Source of the DNA: Pseudomonas sp. FEN
GTDB lineage: Bacteria > Pseudomonadota > Gammaproteobacteria > Pseudomonadales > Pseudomonadaceae
DNA length: 64,000 nt
Direction of reading: 5' to 3'
Assembly (NCBI RefSeq): GCF_904067045.1
Contig: NZ_CAJFDC010000007.1
Span: forward strand, 186,001-250,000
Shown here: positions 1 through 8,958 of the stretch, in pieces
How positions within the stretch are numbered: the first letter of the stretch is position 1
How the letters are laid out: the number at the start of each line of letters is the position of its first letter
Notes under the pieces: generated by a model
The model's input: only the letters and a program-made list of their open reading frames with translations
What the model was told of the DNA's origin: nothing
The model's database searches: none
Program-made: the position numbers and the translations under genes

Positions 1-1
1 T

Positions 2-511
2 GAGGAGAAGCTCTGGTTTACCCCCGGGAACCTGGGTTTCCCGGTGTTCGACACGCCCATCGGACGGATCGGCCTGCTGATCTGCTGGGACATCTGGTTT
101 CCCGAAGTACCGCGCCTGTTGAGCCAGCAAGGGGCCGATATCATCTGCAGCCTGAACAACTGGGTCTGGACCCCGCCACCGCTGTTCGACGAAACCGGCA
201 AATGCATGGCCTCCTACCTGACCATCACCGCCGCCCACGTCAACAATGTGTTTATCGCCGCGGCCAATCGCATCGGCAGTGATCGCGGCGAGCGCTTCCT
301 CGGTTGCTCGCTGATCGCCGGGACCAACGGCTGGCCTCTCGGCGAAGTAGCGTCGCCCGTCGATGAAACGGTGCTTTTCGCCGATATCGACCTGGTCAGC
401 GCCCGCGCCGCGCCGATCTGGAACAGCCTGAACGACCTGCCCAGGGACCGCCGGACCGACCTCTACGATGGCATGCTCGGCTACATCCGGCACCCTGGCC
501 TGCCGCGCTGA
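2..511 (+). CDS. Nitrilase/carbon-nitrogen hydrolase family protein, 3' part
   Basis: The reading frame is open from the left edge, so the N-terminal part lies outside the window; 169 residues and the stop are visible. The segment LLICWDIWFPE carries the catalytic Cys of the nitrilase superfamily (Glu-Lys-Cys triad), which hydrolyses nitriles or amides. The Glu and Lys of the triad would lie upstream and cannot be seen. The sequence after the Cys (IICSLNNW, then AAHVNNVFIAAANR) fits the usual core of the family. A membrane protein gene starts 12 bp downstream on the same strand, so the two are probably co-transcribed. The substrate cannot be read from the sequence; amidase, nitrilase and N-carbamoyl hydrolase activities are all possible. 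Confidence 0.85.
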   Translation, partial: EEKLWFTPGNLGFPVFDTPIGRIGLLICWDIWFPEVPRLLSQQGADIICSLNNWVWTPPPLFDETGKCMASYLTITAAHVNNVFIAAANRIGSDRGERFLGCSLIAGTNGWPLGEVASPVDETVLFADIDLVSARAAPIWNSLNDLPRDRRTDLYDGMLGYIRHPGLPR

Positions 512-522
512 AGGGGGTCGAC

Positions 523-1701
523 ATGAACAACACCGCCAACCGGGGTCGACTCAATTACCTGCCCGTCTGCCTGCTCATCCTGGGCCTGATTGTTTCCGCT
601 CTGCTGATTGCCGGGATGATCCTGCTCGGCAATGTCTTCGCCGGGGCCGGCTACCTGCATATGCTGGAGCGCCTGCCGGCTCCCGATGCCTGGCTGCGCT
701 GGGTGATCGGCGATATCAGCGAAGTCGCGTTCTACAAGCATGAACTGGCCTCGCTGGGCCTGCTGGCCGGGGCCGGGCTGGCCCATTGGGCCCATCGCCG
801 CGGCAAGGCCTGGCAGGGCTTTGCCATTTGCTACGGCAGCGGTCTGTGGCCCTGGTTGATCGGCAGTTCGCTGCTGGGCCTGCTGTTGAGCAACCTGCTG
901 TGGGGCTGGAGCGTGCCGCGCTATGGCTGGCAACCGACCTTCGCCGCCTTTGTCTCCGTTCCCGCCGCCACCGTGCTGCTGTTTGGCGCGGGCGCGAGGA
1001 TCGCGCTCAGCGGCGCGGTCATGGGTGCGCTGCTGGTCACGCCACTATGCCTGCTGATCGTCAACTTTGTCTGCAACCCATTGCACCTGCCGGCGGTCAT
1101 TGGCAATGTGCTGGGGATGGCCATCGGCAGCGTGATTGCCTTTACGCTCTATCGACGCTGGCCGGCGCTGGTGAAACCCGAACCGCCAGTGGCCGCCGCG
1201 CCAGCGCCCGCACCACAGGCCGGCAACCATGGCCTGATCTGGGGAATGCGGCGGGTGCTGGCGGACTTTTCCGAAGCGCCCTTCTTCGGTAACGAATGGG
1301 CGAGCCTGGGGCTGCTGCTGGGAGTAGTGCTGGCCTACGCGCTCAACCCGGCCGGACCGGCCTACGGCTCGGACTTGCTGCTGCCGATACTCGCGGCCCA
1401 GACCCTGGCGTCGGCCATCGGCGTGCTCATCTGGCGACGGCGATGGATGGCGCGAGGCTGGTACCCGACCTACATCCCGATTGTCTCGGTCGCCCCGGCC
1501 GCCGTGCTGGCCCATGGCGGCGATGCGCTGGTGGTGGTCACCTGCGCCCTGCTCGGCGCCTTGATCGCTCCGCCGCTGGCCGTCGCCCTGTCACGGCGAA
1601 TCCCCGGGCATATGCATCCATATATTGGCAATGTGCTGTCGATGGCGCTCAGCACGGCGCTGATCGTGCCGTTGATCGGCTGGTTGATACGGTCCTTCTA
1701 G
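523..1701 (+). CDS. Polytopic membrane protein with two homologous halves, unknown function
   Basis: This 392-residue protein is mostly hydrophobic, with roughly ten membrane segments. It is built from two repeats: residues near 60-215 resemble residues near 240-390. Matching motifs are ISEVAFYKHELASLGLL and FSEAPFFGNEWASLGLL; then GWQPTF and GWYPTY; then AVIGNVLGMA and YIGNVLSMA. A proline/alanine-rich linker near residues 220-235 joins the halves. The architecture suggests an inverted or parallel repeat transporter, but I do not recognise the family. It starts 12 bp after the nitrilase-family stop, so a role in importing the hydrolase substrate or exporting its product is a context-based guess. 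The ATG at 523 follows a GGGGTCG stretch that is only a fair ribosome site. Confidence 0.75.
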   Translation: MNNTANRGRLNYLPVCLLILGLIVSALLIAGMILLGNVFAGAGYLHMLERLPAPDAWLRWVIGDISEVAFYKHELASLGLLAGAGLAHWAHRRGKAWQGFAICYGSGLWPWLIGSSLLGLLLSNLLWGWSVPRYGWQPTFAAFVSVPAATVLLFGAGARIALSGAVMGALLVTPLCLLIVNFVCNPLHLPAVIGNVLGMAIGSVIAFTLYRRWPALVKPEPPVAAAPAPAPQAGNHGLIWGMRRVLADFSEAPFFGNEWASLGLLLGVVLAYALNPAGPAYGSDLLLPILAAQTLASAIGVLIWRRRWMARGWYPTYIPIVSVAPAAVLAHGGDALVVVTCALLGALIAPPLAVALSRRIPGHMHPYIGNVLSMALSTALIVPLIGWLIRSF

Positions 1702-1705
1702 GAAC

Positions 1706-1904
1706 TCGATTGCTGGCGATGGGGCCCTTGAGTCTTGCGGCGCCTGTTTGGACGCCATCGCCAGCAAGCCGGCTCCCACCGTACAGCGTCGAACACAGGC
1801 CCTGCGTATGACACGGACCTGTAGGAGCCGAGCTTGCTCGCGAAGAGGCCCCCAAGCCTTGCACCGTCTATTCGGACGCCATCGCCAGCAAGCCGGCTCC
1901 TACA
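1706..1904. repeat. Two REP-type palindromes in tandem
   Basis: This 350-bp gap before the asparaginase gene holds two imperfect palindromes, at about 1706-1780 and 1820-1904. Each ends in the same CATCGCCAGCAAGCCGGCTCC-like arm and starts with a related inverse arm (TTGCTGGCGAT, then GTAGGAGCCGAGCTTGCTCG). This is the pattern of Pseudomonas REP/BIME elements. I see no gene here; the 1698..2522 minus-strand frame is a shadow of the asparaginase gene. Confidence 0.8.
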
Positions 1905-2054
1905 TCTAGGTTGAAGATCGTATTCACATAGCCCTGTCCCGGCGGATCGACAGTGTGCCTCTTCACCGTCCAGCGACAGTGCTTTTGCCTCCACCCGGCG
2001 ATACTCTGGTGCCGCCGGCATCGTCTCTTCCCGACCTCTATCAGCGAGAGCCCC

Positions 2055-3041
2055 ATGTCCCTGCCTCAACTTTCCATCGCCGCCCTGGGCGGCACCGTCA
2101 GCATGCAAGCCACCCACCCGGACCAGGGCGTGGTGCCCAGCGTCAATGGCCAGGCTCTGCTGGCACAGGTGCCGCTGCTCGCCACACGGGCACGGATCCA
2201 CGTCGAGACCTTGTGCCTGCAACCCAGCGCTTCGCTGGACTTCGACTTTCTGCTCGGGGTCCTCGATTGGGCCCGGCGCCAAGTCGAACAAGGCGCCAGC
2301 GGCGTGGTGATCACCCAGGGCAGCGACACCCTGGAGGAGTCCGCGTTCCTGTTCGAACTGCTCTGGGACCGCGAGGAACCGCTGGTGCTGACCGGGGCCA
2401 TGCGCTCGGCCGCCGAGATCAGTGCGGATGGCCCGGCGAACCTGTTGCACGCCGGCTTGGTCGCCCTGGCGAGCGCCAGCCGCGGACGCGGCGTGCAGGT
2501 GGTGATCAATGGCCAGGTCCACGGCGCGAGCCGCGTGCGCAAGAGCGATGCCTTGGCACTGGAGGCCTTCAGCTCACCCGTGTTTGGTCCCAACGGCCTG
2601 ATTATCGAAAATACCGTGCGCTATCTGCACGCCCCCACCCCGCGAAAAACCTTGCCGTCACCGTCGCGCACCGGACAACGGATCGCCCTGCTCGAAGCGT
2701 CACTATCGGCCGATACGTTGATCCTGGAGAAACTGCCGGAGCTGGGCTACGACGGCCTGGTGATTGCCGGCTTCGGCGCGGGCCACGTCAGCGAAAGCTG
2801 GGCCGAGGCGCTCACGCCATTGGCGTTGAAAATGCCGGTGCTGATCGCCACGCGCACCGGAGCCGGTTCAACGGCGAATCACTCTTATGGCTTTGTTGGC
2901 AGCGAAATCGACCTGGCCAGGCGAGGGGCGCAGATGGCGGGTTTTCTGTGCCCGCGCAAGGCGCGGATTCTGTTGTGGCTGTTGGTCGGCTGCAAGCAGA
3001 CCGCTGAGCTACCTGACTATCTCCAGCACTTTGGTGAGTAA
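2055..3041 (+). CDS. Asparaginase family protein (cytoplasmic type)
   Basis: The 328-residue product belongs to the L-asparaginase/glutaminase family, which hydrolyses L-asparagine to aspartate and ammonia through a Thr nucleophile. The first active-site motif is LGGT at residues 11-14. The second is TQGSD at 87-91, where most members have DGTD. Later conserved blocks are LTGAMR near 112-117 and ADGPANLL near 124-131, and a C-terminal RTGAGS segment. No signal peptide is present, so it should be cytoplasmic. I chose ATG 2055 because AGCGAGAG lies just upstream and homology begins there; the open frame extends further back without support. It stands alone between repeats. The changed second motif leaves the preferred substrate open. 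Confidence 0.88.
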   Translation: MSLPQLSIAALGGTVSMQATHPDQGVVPSVNGQALLAQVPLLATRARIHVETLCLQPSASLDFDFLLGVLDWARRQVEQGASGVVITQGSDTLEESAFLFELLWDREEPLVLTGAMRSAAEISADGPANLLHAGLVALASASRGRGVQVVINGQVHGASRVRKSDALALEAFSSPVFGPNGLIIENTVRYLHAPTPRKTLPSPSRTGQRIALLEASLSADTLILEKLPELGYDGLVIAGFGAGHVSESWAEALTPLALKMPVLIATRTGAGSTANHSYGFVGSEIDLARRGAQMAGFLCPRKARILLWLLVGCKQTAELPDYLQHFGE

Positions 3042-3088
3042 GCGAGAGAATGCTCAGCCAATACCGGCCAGCTAAGCCTGCCTCGGCC

Positions 3089-3224
3089 TTGTGGCGAGCG
3101 GGCTTGCCCGCGCTGGGGCGCGAAGCGGCCCTAAACCCTGTGATCGCGGTGTATCAGGCAAAGAGAGATGGCCGGTTTTGCGACTGCTTCGCAGCCGAAC
3201 GCGGGCAAGCCCGCTCACCACAAA
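3089..3224. repeat. BIME-like inverted repeat after the asparaginase gene
   Basis: The arm GTGGCGAGCGGGCTTGCCCGC at 3091-3111 is repeated inverted at 3201-3221 with one or two changes. Each arm is itself palindromic at its core. It lies between two convergent genes (asparaginase and the GlxA-type regulator), the usual location for such elements. Related copies occur near 38.1 and 39.7 kb. Confidence 0.8.
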
Positions 3225-3283
3225 ACCGCGCTCGACTTCAAACGTCATCAATTGACGGGCCTTGCTACGCGCCCAGCTTTTCC

Positions 3284-4252
3284 TCAACGCCGCCCAAACT
3301 GCTGCCGGTACTCAAGCGGGGTCAAGTCGGTCAGTTCCTTGAACATCCGGCGCAGGTTCGAGTCACTGCTGAACCCCAAGTCCGCACTGATGGTATTGAC
3401 CGCCGTGGACGTCAGCATCAGCCGCTCACTGACCTGGTTGAGCTTGATGCAGCGCGCATAAGCCGCCACGGCAACCCCCGTTTCCGCACTCACCCTGCGC
3501 GCCAACGTGCGTGGGGACAGACCGAGCTGCTCCGCCAGCCGCTGCACGGTGATCTGCTCCGCCGGCGATTGTTCGACACAACGATGCAACTGACGCAGCA
3601 GCGAACTGGACTGCTCGATCAGACTCATGGCCGCAAACGCCGGATGAGACTGGACCGGGCGCGCCAACACCATCAGTTTCGCCAGGTCGTGAAACATATC
3701 CTGGCCAACCGCTCGCTCGATCAGCGCCTGTGCAATCGGCAGATAGCCATTGACCCCGGACGCGGTCGCGGTCGACGGGTTGATCACCCAGTGACGCTGG
3801 CTCTGCCAGTTCACCTTGGGATAACGCTGGGCCATGGTCCCCGCCAGCCACCAGGTCACCGTGGCCGCCTGCCCCTCCAGCCGCCCGCTGGCGGCGATCA
3901 GGCAGACACCGGTGCAGTAACTCCACAACTGCAGCTGTTTCGAACAAGCCGCCAGGGCCGACACCAATGCCTGGTTATTACTCACGGTCGTCTCGACCTG
4001 CCGCGACGACTCGGCCCAGAATCCGGCGATCAGCAAGGCATCGACGTCAGCCTCCGACAAGGCCTTGGACACCTGCAACGACACCCCCTGGGCACACGCC
4101 ACCGCGCCGGCCTGCAAGGCCACAAACTGCGTTGCGAAGAGTGTTTCTCCGGCGCGCCGATTGGCCGCATGCAGCAAATCGGCAAAGGCCAGCAGCCCCG
4201 CCGGCAGGCAACCCGGGTAAAGCAGCAAACCGATTCGAAGGGGGCGGCTCAT
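3284..4252 (-). CDS. GlxA-type AraC family transcriptional regulator
   Basis: The 322-residue protein has the two-part layout of GlxA-like regulators. The first ~190 residues form a DJ-1/PfpI-like sensor domain (starting RIGLLLYPGCLPAGLLAFADLL, with SYCTGVCLIAASGRL as the nucleophile-elbow region). The C-terminal ~100 residues form an AraC double helix-turn-helix (LAEQLGLSPRTLARR, then VNTISADLGFSSDSNLRRMFK). Such proteins usually activate a neighbouring catabolic or transport gene. It is divergent from the metallo-beta-lactamase-fold gene, with about 90 bp between start codons, so that gene is the likely target. Start: ATG 4252 fits the homology; the frame extends upstream through the divergent promoter without support. 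Confidence 0.88.
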   Translation of the reverse strand: MSRPLRIGLLLYPGCLPAGLLAFADLLHAANRRAGETLFATQFVALQAGAVACAQGVSLQVSKALSEADVDALLIAGFWAESSRQVETTVSNNQALVSALAACSKQLQLWSYCTGVCLIAASGRLEGQAATVTWWLAGTMAQRYPKVNWQSQRHWVINPSTATASGVNGYLPIAQALIERAVGQDMFHDLAKLMVLARPVQSHPAFAAMSLIEQSSSLLRQLHRCVEQSPAEQITVQRLAEQLGLSPRTLARRVSAETGVAVAAYARCIKLNQVSERLMLTSTAVNTISADLGFSSDSNLRRMFKELTDLTPLEYRQQFGRR

Positions 4253-4341
4253 GGCAGAAACAGAATCCATTATGTCCAATCCTGCCATTCTGCGTGACCG
4301 CCCGGTCGAACACAATGCAGCCTCTTCCCAGAGGTATGAGC

Positions 4342-5133
4342 ATGCACATCCATCAGCTACGCAATGCGACGATGATCCTGGAGTTCGGCCACCAGCGTAT
4401 TCTGGTCGACCCGATGCTGGCGCGAAAACTCTCCTTGCCACCCCTGCGGGTGTTCAGCGCCAGGCAGCGCAACCCGCTGGTAGATCTACCGGCGTCGGCA
4501 ACAGCGGCGCTCGAGTCGGTAACCCATTGCCTGATCACCCACTGCCAGAAAGGCCACTTCGATCACCTTGATCGCGCCGCGAAAAAATGGCTGCGCGACA
4601 CCGGCACGCCGGTGATCTGCACGCCCCACGACGCGGCCTATCTGGCCACCCACGACCTGAATGTGCAGCCATTGCCAAGCGACCACGAACAACCCAGCCC
4701 TTTCCTTGGCGGGCGGATTCGCACAGTCCGCTGCACCCACGGCCAGGGACTGGTGGGCAAGCTGATGGAGCATGGGGTGGGCTATCTGATTGAAATGCCG
4801 GGTGAGCCCAGCCTCTACTTGAGCGGCGATACCCTGCTCACGCCGACCGTCAGGGCATTCATCGCCGAGCATCGACCACGGCTGTCCGTCGTGCCGGCGG
4901 GCGGCGCGCGCTTCGACCTGGGTGGGGACATCATCATGGGCGTTGAAGAAGTGATCGAGTTCACCCGGCAGTCAGCGGGTCTGGTGATCGCCAATCACCT
5001 GGAAGCCCTCAGCCACTGTCCAGTGACACGTCGCGCGCTGGCCGACGCGGCGCGGTTGGCCGGCGTCGAAGCACGCCTGCTGATCCCCAGCGACGGCGAA
5101 GTGCTGGCCTTCCCCGCCACCGGACAATCCTGA
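4342..5133 (+). CDS. Metallo-beta-lactamase fold hydrolase (UlaG-like)
   Basis: The 263-residue protein resembles UlaG-like metallohydrolases: an early ILVDP strand, a metal-binding His/Asp cluster, and SGDTLL later. The cluster reads LITHCQKGHFDHLD (residues 65-78), so three residues separate the first His from the usual HxxDH portion; the canonical order is HxHxDH. A late ANHLEAL segment gives another metal His. No signal peptide is seen. AGAGG at 4330-4334 sits 7 bases before ATG 4342; ATG 4336 in the same frame is too close to that site. Its start faces the GlxA-type regulator, which probably controls it. Substrate unknown. Confidence 0.82.
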   Translation: MHIHQLRNATMILEFGHQRILVDPMLARKLSLPPLRVFSARQRNPLVDLPASATAALESVTHCLITHCQKGHFDHLDRAAKKWLRDTGTPVICTPHDAAYLATHDLNVQPLPSDHEQPSPFLGGRIRTVRCTHGQGLVGKLMEHGVGYLIEMPGEPSLYLSGDTLLTPTVRAFIAEHRPRLSVVPAGGARFDLGGDIIMGVEEVIEFTRQSAGLVIANHLEALSHCPVTRRALADAARLAGVEARLLIPSDGEVLAFPATGQS

Positions 5134-5170
5134 ACACCGCGCGGCTTGGGGTCCGCGCCGGGTCTTGCGG

Positions 5171-6265
5171 TTAAGGCTTGTGCGCCCGCGACAGGAACTC
5201 GTGGGACTGCATCTCCAGCAAACGGCTCAAGGTACGCTGGAACTCGAAGTTCAAACGCCCACCGGTGTAGAGATCCTTGAGTTCCACTTGCGCGGAGATG
5301 ATCAGTTTGACGTTACGGTCATAGAATTCGTCGACCATGTTGATAAAGCGCCGGGCGATGTCGTCGGTGGTGACGCTCATCTGCTCGACACCGCTGAGCA
5401 GCACGGCATGGAAAATCTTGCCCAGTTCGATGTAGTCGTTCTGGCTGCGCGGGCCGTCGCACAGTTCGCGGAAGTCGAACCAGGCCACGTCGTCGCAGGT
5501 GCGGATCGCACGAATCTCGCGATTCTCGATCATCAGAACATCATTCTCTACCGCCTGGGTGCACTCCGGCGTCAACGCCCGGAAGCTTTTACGCAGGCTC
5601 TCGTGCGCCGCTTCATCCAGCGGATAATGGAACAGCTCGGCCTGCTCCAGGTGACGCAAGCGATAGTCGACGCCGCTGTCGACGTTGACGATCTCGGTGT
5701 GCTGCTTGATCAGCGCGATAGCCGGCAGGAAGCGCGCACGTTGCAGGCCGTCCTTGTATAAACCGTCGGGCACGATGTTCGAGGTGGCCACCAGGGTCAC
5801 GCCATTCTTGAACAGCTCTTCCATCAAGGTGCCAAGAATCATCGCGTCGGTGATGTCGGAGACGAAGAACTCGTCGAAACAGATCACCCGGGTCTCGGCA
5901 GCAAAGCGCCTGGCGATCAGGGTCAGCGGGTTCTTCTCACCATGCAGGGTTTTCATTTCCTCGTGCACCCGCTTCATGAAGCGGTGGAAGTGCGTGCGGG
6001 TCTTTTCCTTGAACGGCAGCGCTTCGAAGAAGGTGTCCACCAGGTAGGTCTTGCCACGGCCTACACCGCCCCAGAAATACAGGCCCTTGACCGGCACCTG
6101 GTCTTTCTTGCCGAACAGTTTGCCGAGCAGGCCCGGTTTATTCTGCGAAGCCGCGATCAAGTCGTCGTACAGACGCTGCAAATGGCGCACCGCCGTTTCC
6201 TGGGCCGCGTCGTGAAAGAACTCGGGGCGTTTCAGATCAGCTTGATATCGTTCTAGGGGCGTCAT
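5171..6265 (-). CDS. zapE: ZapE/AFG1-like ATPase
   Basis: The 364-residue protein matches the AFG1/ZapE AAA-like ATPase family. In Escherichia coli ZapE acts on the Z-ring during division. Walker A is GGVGRGKT at residues 66-73, and Walker B ends in CFDE (D131, E132), followed by FFVSDITDAM. The SNIVPDGLYKDGLQRARFLPAI sensor region is typical. The start codon ATG 6265 gives the N-terminus MTPLERYQADL found in the family; the longer frame has no ribosome site. A terminator for the upstream trpS gene lies between the two genes, so zapE probably has its own promoter in the 6266-6356 gap. Confidence 0.93.
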   Translation of the reverse strand: MTPLERYQADLKRPEFFHDAAQETAVRHLQRLYDDLIAASQNKPGLLGKLFGKKDQVPVKGLYFWGGVGRGKTYLVDTFFEALPFKEKTRTHFHRFMKRVHEEMKTLHGEKNPLTLIARRFAAETRVICFDEFFVSDITDAMILGTLMEELFKNGVTLVATSNIVPDGLYKDGLQRARFLPAIALIKQHTEIVNVDSGVDYRLRHLEQAELFHYPLDEAAHESLRKSFRALTPECTQAVENDVLMIENREIRAIRTCDDVAWFDFRELCDGPRSQNDYIELGKIFHAVLLSGVEQMSVTTDDIARRFINMVDEFYDRNVKLIISAQVELKDLYTGGRLNFEFQRTLSRLLEMQSHEFLSRAHKP

Positions 6266-6282
6266 AATTTCGTTAGCAAGGT

Positions 6283-6317
6283 AACAAAAACGGGCCGTCA
6301 CTTTAGCGACGGCCCGT
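6283..6317 (-). terminator. Intrinsic terminator after trpS
   Basis: Read on the minus strand, a ten-base-pair stem (ACGGGCCGTC/GACGGCCCGT, 6290-6317) with an eight-base loop is followed by TTTTTGTT. It lies 40 bp after the trpS stop codon. Confidence 0.88.
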
Positions 6318-6356
6318 GGGAATGGCAATCAACCCTTGGTCGGGGAAGGCCTCGGA

Positions 6357-7712
6357 TCAGTCCTGCGCCGGAGTCAAAGCGACTCGCAACGCCTCGATGG
6401 CCGCGTCACGCGACGCTTCGTCGGCGAACTCGGCGCTGTCGGCCACGCACTCGCCCTCCAACCAGACACCGAAACGTCCGGCCTCGCTGCGAATATCCAG
6501 CGCCTGGCCGGACTGCAATTGCTTGGTCACCGCGCCAGCGCTCTTGCCATCGGCAAAGTGCCGCGACAACAGCAATTGTTCGCCATCGGCGGCCAGCAGG
6601 CGGAAGCGGAAGCCGCCATCGTCTTCACGGAAGCTGACAAAGCGCGCGGCCTTGGCGGCTTTCTTCTTGCTGCTCGCGGCCACCTGGGTCGGGTTGACGA
6701 ACGAGCGCAGGCCCACCGCCTCGCGCAGTTCGCCGAGGAACGGGGTGGCCACGCCGCGGGCTTTCCGCGCCCCGGCCTGGAGGATGTCTTCCAGGTCCGC
6801 CGGACGGCCGATCAGTTCGTGGTAACGCTCGCGGGCCTCGCCCAGCTCATTGTCCAGCAGGCTGAACAGGCGATTCTTCGCTTCGCCCCAACCCAGGCCG
6901 GCCAGCAGCTCGCCACGGAATTCGGCGGCCTGCACCGGGGTAGAGAACGCCTGGAACAGGGTGAACAGGTGCGAATTGTCCGGATCCTTCGCTTCGCCTG
7001 GCGCGCGGGAGTCGGTGACGATACGCGAGATGGCGTCCTTCATGTCCTTGGCGCTGCTGAACAACGGGATGGTGTTGTCGTAGCTCTTGGACATTTTCCG
7101 GCCATCAAGTCCCGGCAGCGTGGCAACGCTTTCCTCGATCAGCGCCTCGGGCATCACGAAGAATTCCCGGCCCTGGCCGAACAGGTGGTTGAAACGCTGG
7201 CCGATGTCCCGAGCCATTTCCACGTGCTGGATCTGGTCGCGACCGACCGGCACCTGGTGGGCGTTGAACATCAGGATGTCCGCGGCCATCAATACCGGGT
7301 AGCTGTACAGGCCCATGGTGATCCCGGCATCCGGGTCTTCACCGTTCTCGATATTTTTGTCCACCGAAGCCTTGTAGGCATGCGCGCGGTTGAGCAGGCC
7401 CTTGGCCGCGACGCAGGTCAGCAGCCAGGTCAGCTCGGGGATTTCCGGGATATCCGACTGGCGATAGAAGGTCACGCGGTCCACGTCCAGGCCACCGGCC
7501 AGCCAGGTCGCGGCGATTTCCAGGCGCGAGCGCTGGATGCGCAGCGGGTCATCGCACTTGATCAGGGCGTGATAGTCGGCCAGGAAGTAGAACGAATCGG
7601 CGTTGCTGTCGCGGCTGGCCAGGATCGCCGGGCGGATCGCCCCGGCGTAGTTGCCCAGGTGCGGCGTGCCGGTGGTGGTGATACCGGTGAGAATGCGCGT
7701 ACGTGTGGTCAT
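6357..7712 (-). CDS. trpS: Tryptophan--tRNA ligase with C-terminal extension
   Basis: The 451-residue enzyme charges tRNA-Trp with tryptophan. Class I signatures are TPHLGN at residues 16-21 (HIGH equivalent) and KMSKS at 206-210. The catalytic body ends near residue 340, about the length of E. coli TrpRS (334 residues). A roughly 110-residue tail follows, starting with a lysine/alanine-rich linker ([12 protein letters not shown]) and a compact domain with [18 protein letters not shown]. That domain resembles the small YegP/DUF1508-type fold; this is inference from pattern only. ATG 7712 starts the family N-terminus [11 protein letters not shown]. The alpha/beta hydrolase gene ends 14 bp upstream, so the two are probably co-transcribed. 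Confidence 0.95.
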   Translation of the reverse strand: MTTRTRILTGITTTGTPHLGNYAGAIRPAILASRDSNADSFYFLADYHALIKCDDPLRIQRSRLEIAATWLAGGLDVDRVTFYRQSDIPEIPELTWLLTCVAAKGLLNRAHAYKASVDKNIENGEDPDAGITMGLYSYPVLMAADILMFNAHQVPVGRDQIQHVEMARDIGQRFNHLFGQGREFFVMPEALIEESVATLPGLDGRKMSKSYDNTIPLFSSAKDMKDAISRIVTDSRAPGEAKDPDNSHLFTLFQAFSTPVQAAEFRGELLAGLGWGEAKNRLFSLLDNELGEARERYHELIGRPADLEDILQAGARKARGVATPFLGELREAVGLRSFVNPTQVAASSKKKAAKAARFVSFREDDGGFRFRLLAADGEQLLLSRHFADGKSAGAVTKQLQSGQALDIRSEAGRFGVWLEGECVADSAEFADEASRDAAIEALRVALTPAQD

Positions 7713-7726
7713 GGATGATCGCTTGT

Positions 7727-8356
7727 TCAATTCGAGAGGCGCGGCAGGATCAGATCCTTGAGATCGGTCAGCTTGCCATGGAAAAAGTGTCCGCATTCTG
7801 CCACTTTCAGCAGCTCATGGGGACGTTCCAACGCCGCGGACCAGTCATAGACCAGCTGCGGATCGATCACTTCGTCGGTTTCCGGCTGGATCAGGGTCAG
7901 TGGGCAATGTTCCGGCAGACGATCGACTGCCCGCAAGCGCATGACCGCCGCCGCCACCAGGAACAGGTGCCGCAAGCTCTGGCCCTGGGCTTCCAGGCGA
8001 CCGCCGAGGCTTGCCGCGACGTAACCGCCGAAGGAAAAGCCGAACAAGGTCAGGGGCAAGCCCGGGTGTCGGGCGCGCAGCCATTGCGCGGCGGCCTCGG
8101 CGTCATCGACTTCGCCGCTGCCCATGTCGTGGCTGCCGGCGCTGGCGCCGACACCGCGATAGTTGAAGCGCAAGGTGATCAGGCCAGCATCGCGGGCGGT
8201 GCGTTGCAGGGTCGAGACGACCTTGTTGAGCATGGTGCCGCCCTGCACCGGATTAGGGTGACAGATCAGCGCCAGGCCACGCGCTTCGGGCATGTCCAGG
8301 TACAAGGCTTCCAGTTGGCCGACAGGGCCATCGATCATTACAGGGGTTTCACGCAT
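7727..8356 (-). CDS. Small alpha/beta hydrolase
   Basis: The 209-residue protein belongs to the dienelactone-hydrolase-like alpha/beta hydrolases. The nucleophile elbow GFSFGG places the catalytic Ser near residue 108. The acid is likely the Asp in PETDEVI, and the base the His in [23 protein letters not shown] near residues 33-47 is a hallmark of the subfamily. No signal peptide is present. It lies directly upstream of trpS (14 bp) on the same strand, in the order I recall from P. aeruginosa PA4440-PA4439. ATG 8356 was chosen because the family N-terminus begins there. Its substrate is unknown. Confidence 0.88.
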   Translation of the reverse strand: MRETPVMIDGPVGQLEALYLDMPEARGLALICHPNPVQGGTMLNKVVSTLQRTARDAGLITLRFNYRGVGASAGSHDMGSGEVDDAEAAAQWLRARHPGLPLTLFGFSFGGYVAASLGGRLEAQGQSLRHLFLVAAAVMRLRAVDRLPEHCPLTLIQPETDEVIDPQLVYDWSAALERPHELLKVAECGHFFHGKLTDLKDLILPRLSN

Positions 8357-8505
8357 CAGCAAGGCAGGAACTCCGTGACCTCTCAAGGGGTCGACTCGTC
8401 TAGCTAAAAGTCTGTGCCTGACATCACCGCGACCTTAAGATCGCGGTATACAGCGCAGGCCCGAGCCGTTAACGTAAAGCAAAGCCGTTTATAGAGGAAG
8501 GACTC

Positions 8506-8940
8506 GTGGAACACTCGCTCTTAGTTTGGTTGTTGCCGACTCTTGCCCTGGTCGCGGGTGTCGCCATTGGTTTCCTGATCGCCCGTCTGGTGCCGAGTGC
8601 CGCCCCGAGCAGTACGCAGCGTCAGTTGGACGATATCCAGGAACGTTTCGACAGTTATCAGAACGAAGTGGTCACCCACTTCAACAGCACCGCGAACCTG
8701 GTGAAAAAACTCACCCAGAGCTACCAGGAAGTGCAAGACCATCTCGCCGAGGGTGCCAACCGCCTGGCTCTCGACGAACAGACCCGCCAACGCCTGCTCG
8801 CCGCCCTGCACGCCGACGCGGTACAGAGCCCACGGGAGCGCCTGACGCCACCGCGCAGCCAGGAGCCACCGCGCGACTACGCGCCCAAGGCACCGAACGC
8901 GCCGGGTATGCTGGATGAGCACTACGGCCTGAAAAAATAA
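8506..8940 (+). CDS. zapG: YhcB/ZapG family inner-membrane protein (DUF1043)
   Basis: The 144-residue protein has one N-terminal membrane helix (about residues 5-30), a coiled-coil region (SSTQRQLDDIQERFDSYQNEV onward, about 36-105), and a charged, proline-rich tail ending in DEHYGLKK. This is the layout of YhcB/ZapG, which is linked to division and cell-envelope growth in gammaproteobacteria. The start is GTG 8506, supported by AGAGGAAGGA at 8493-8502. It is divergent from the hydrolase-trpS unit, with about 150 bp between them for both promoters. Confidence 0.92.
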   Translation: MEHSLLVWLLPTLALVAGVAIGFLIARLVPSAAPSSTQRQLDDIQERFDSYQNEVVTHFNSTANLVKKLTQSYQEVQDHLAEGANRLALDEQTRQRLLAALHADAVQSPRERLTPPRSQEPPRDYAPKAPNAPGMLDEHYGLKK

Positions 8941-8958
8941 GCCGGTTTCCAGCGTCAT

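Noticed and set aside
3050..4297. 415-residue plus-strand open frame
   Set aside because: It lies opposite the GlxA-type regulator, has a composition rich in Arg, Gln and His with no domain, and has no ribosome site; it is a high-GC shadow.
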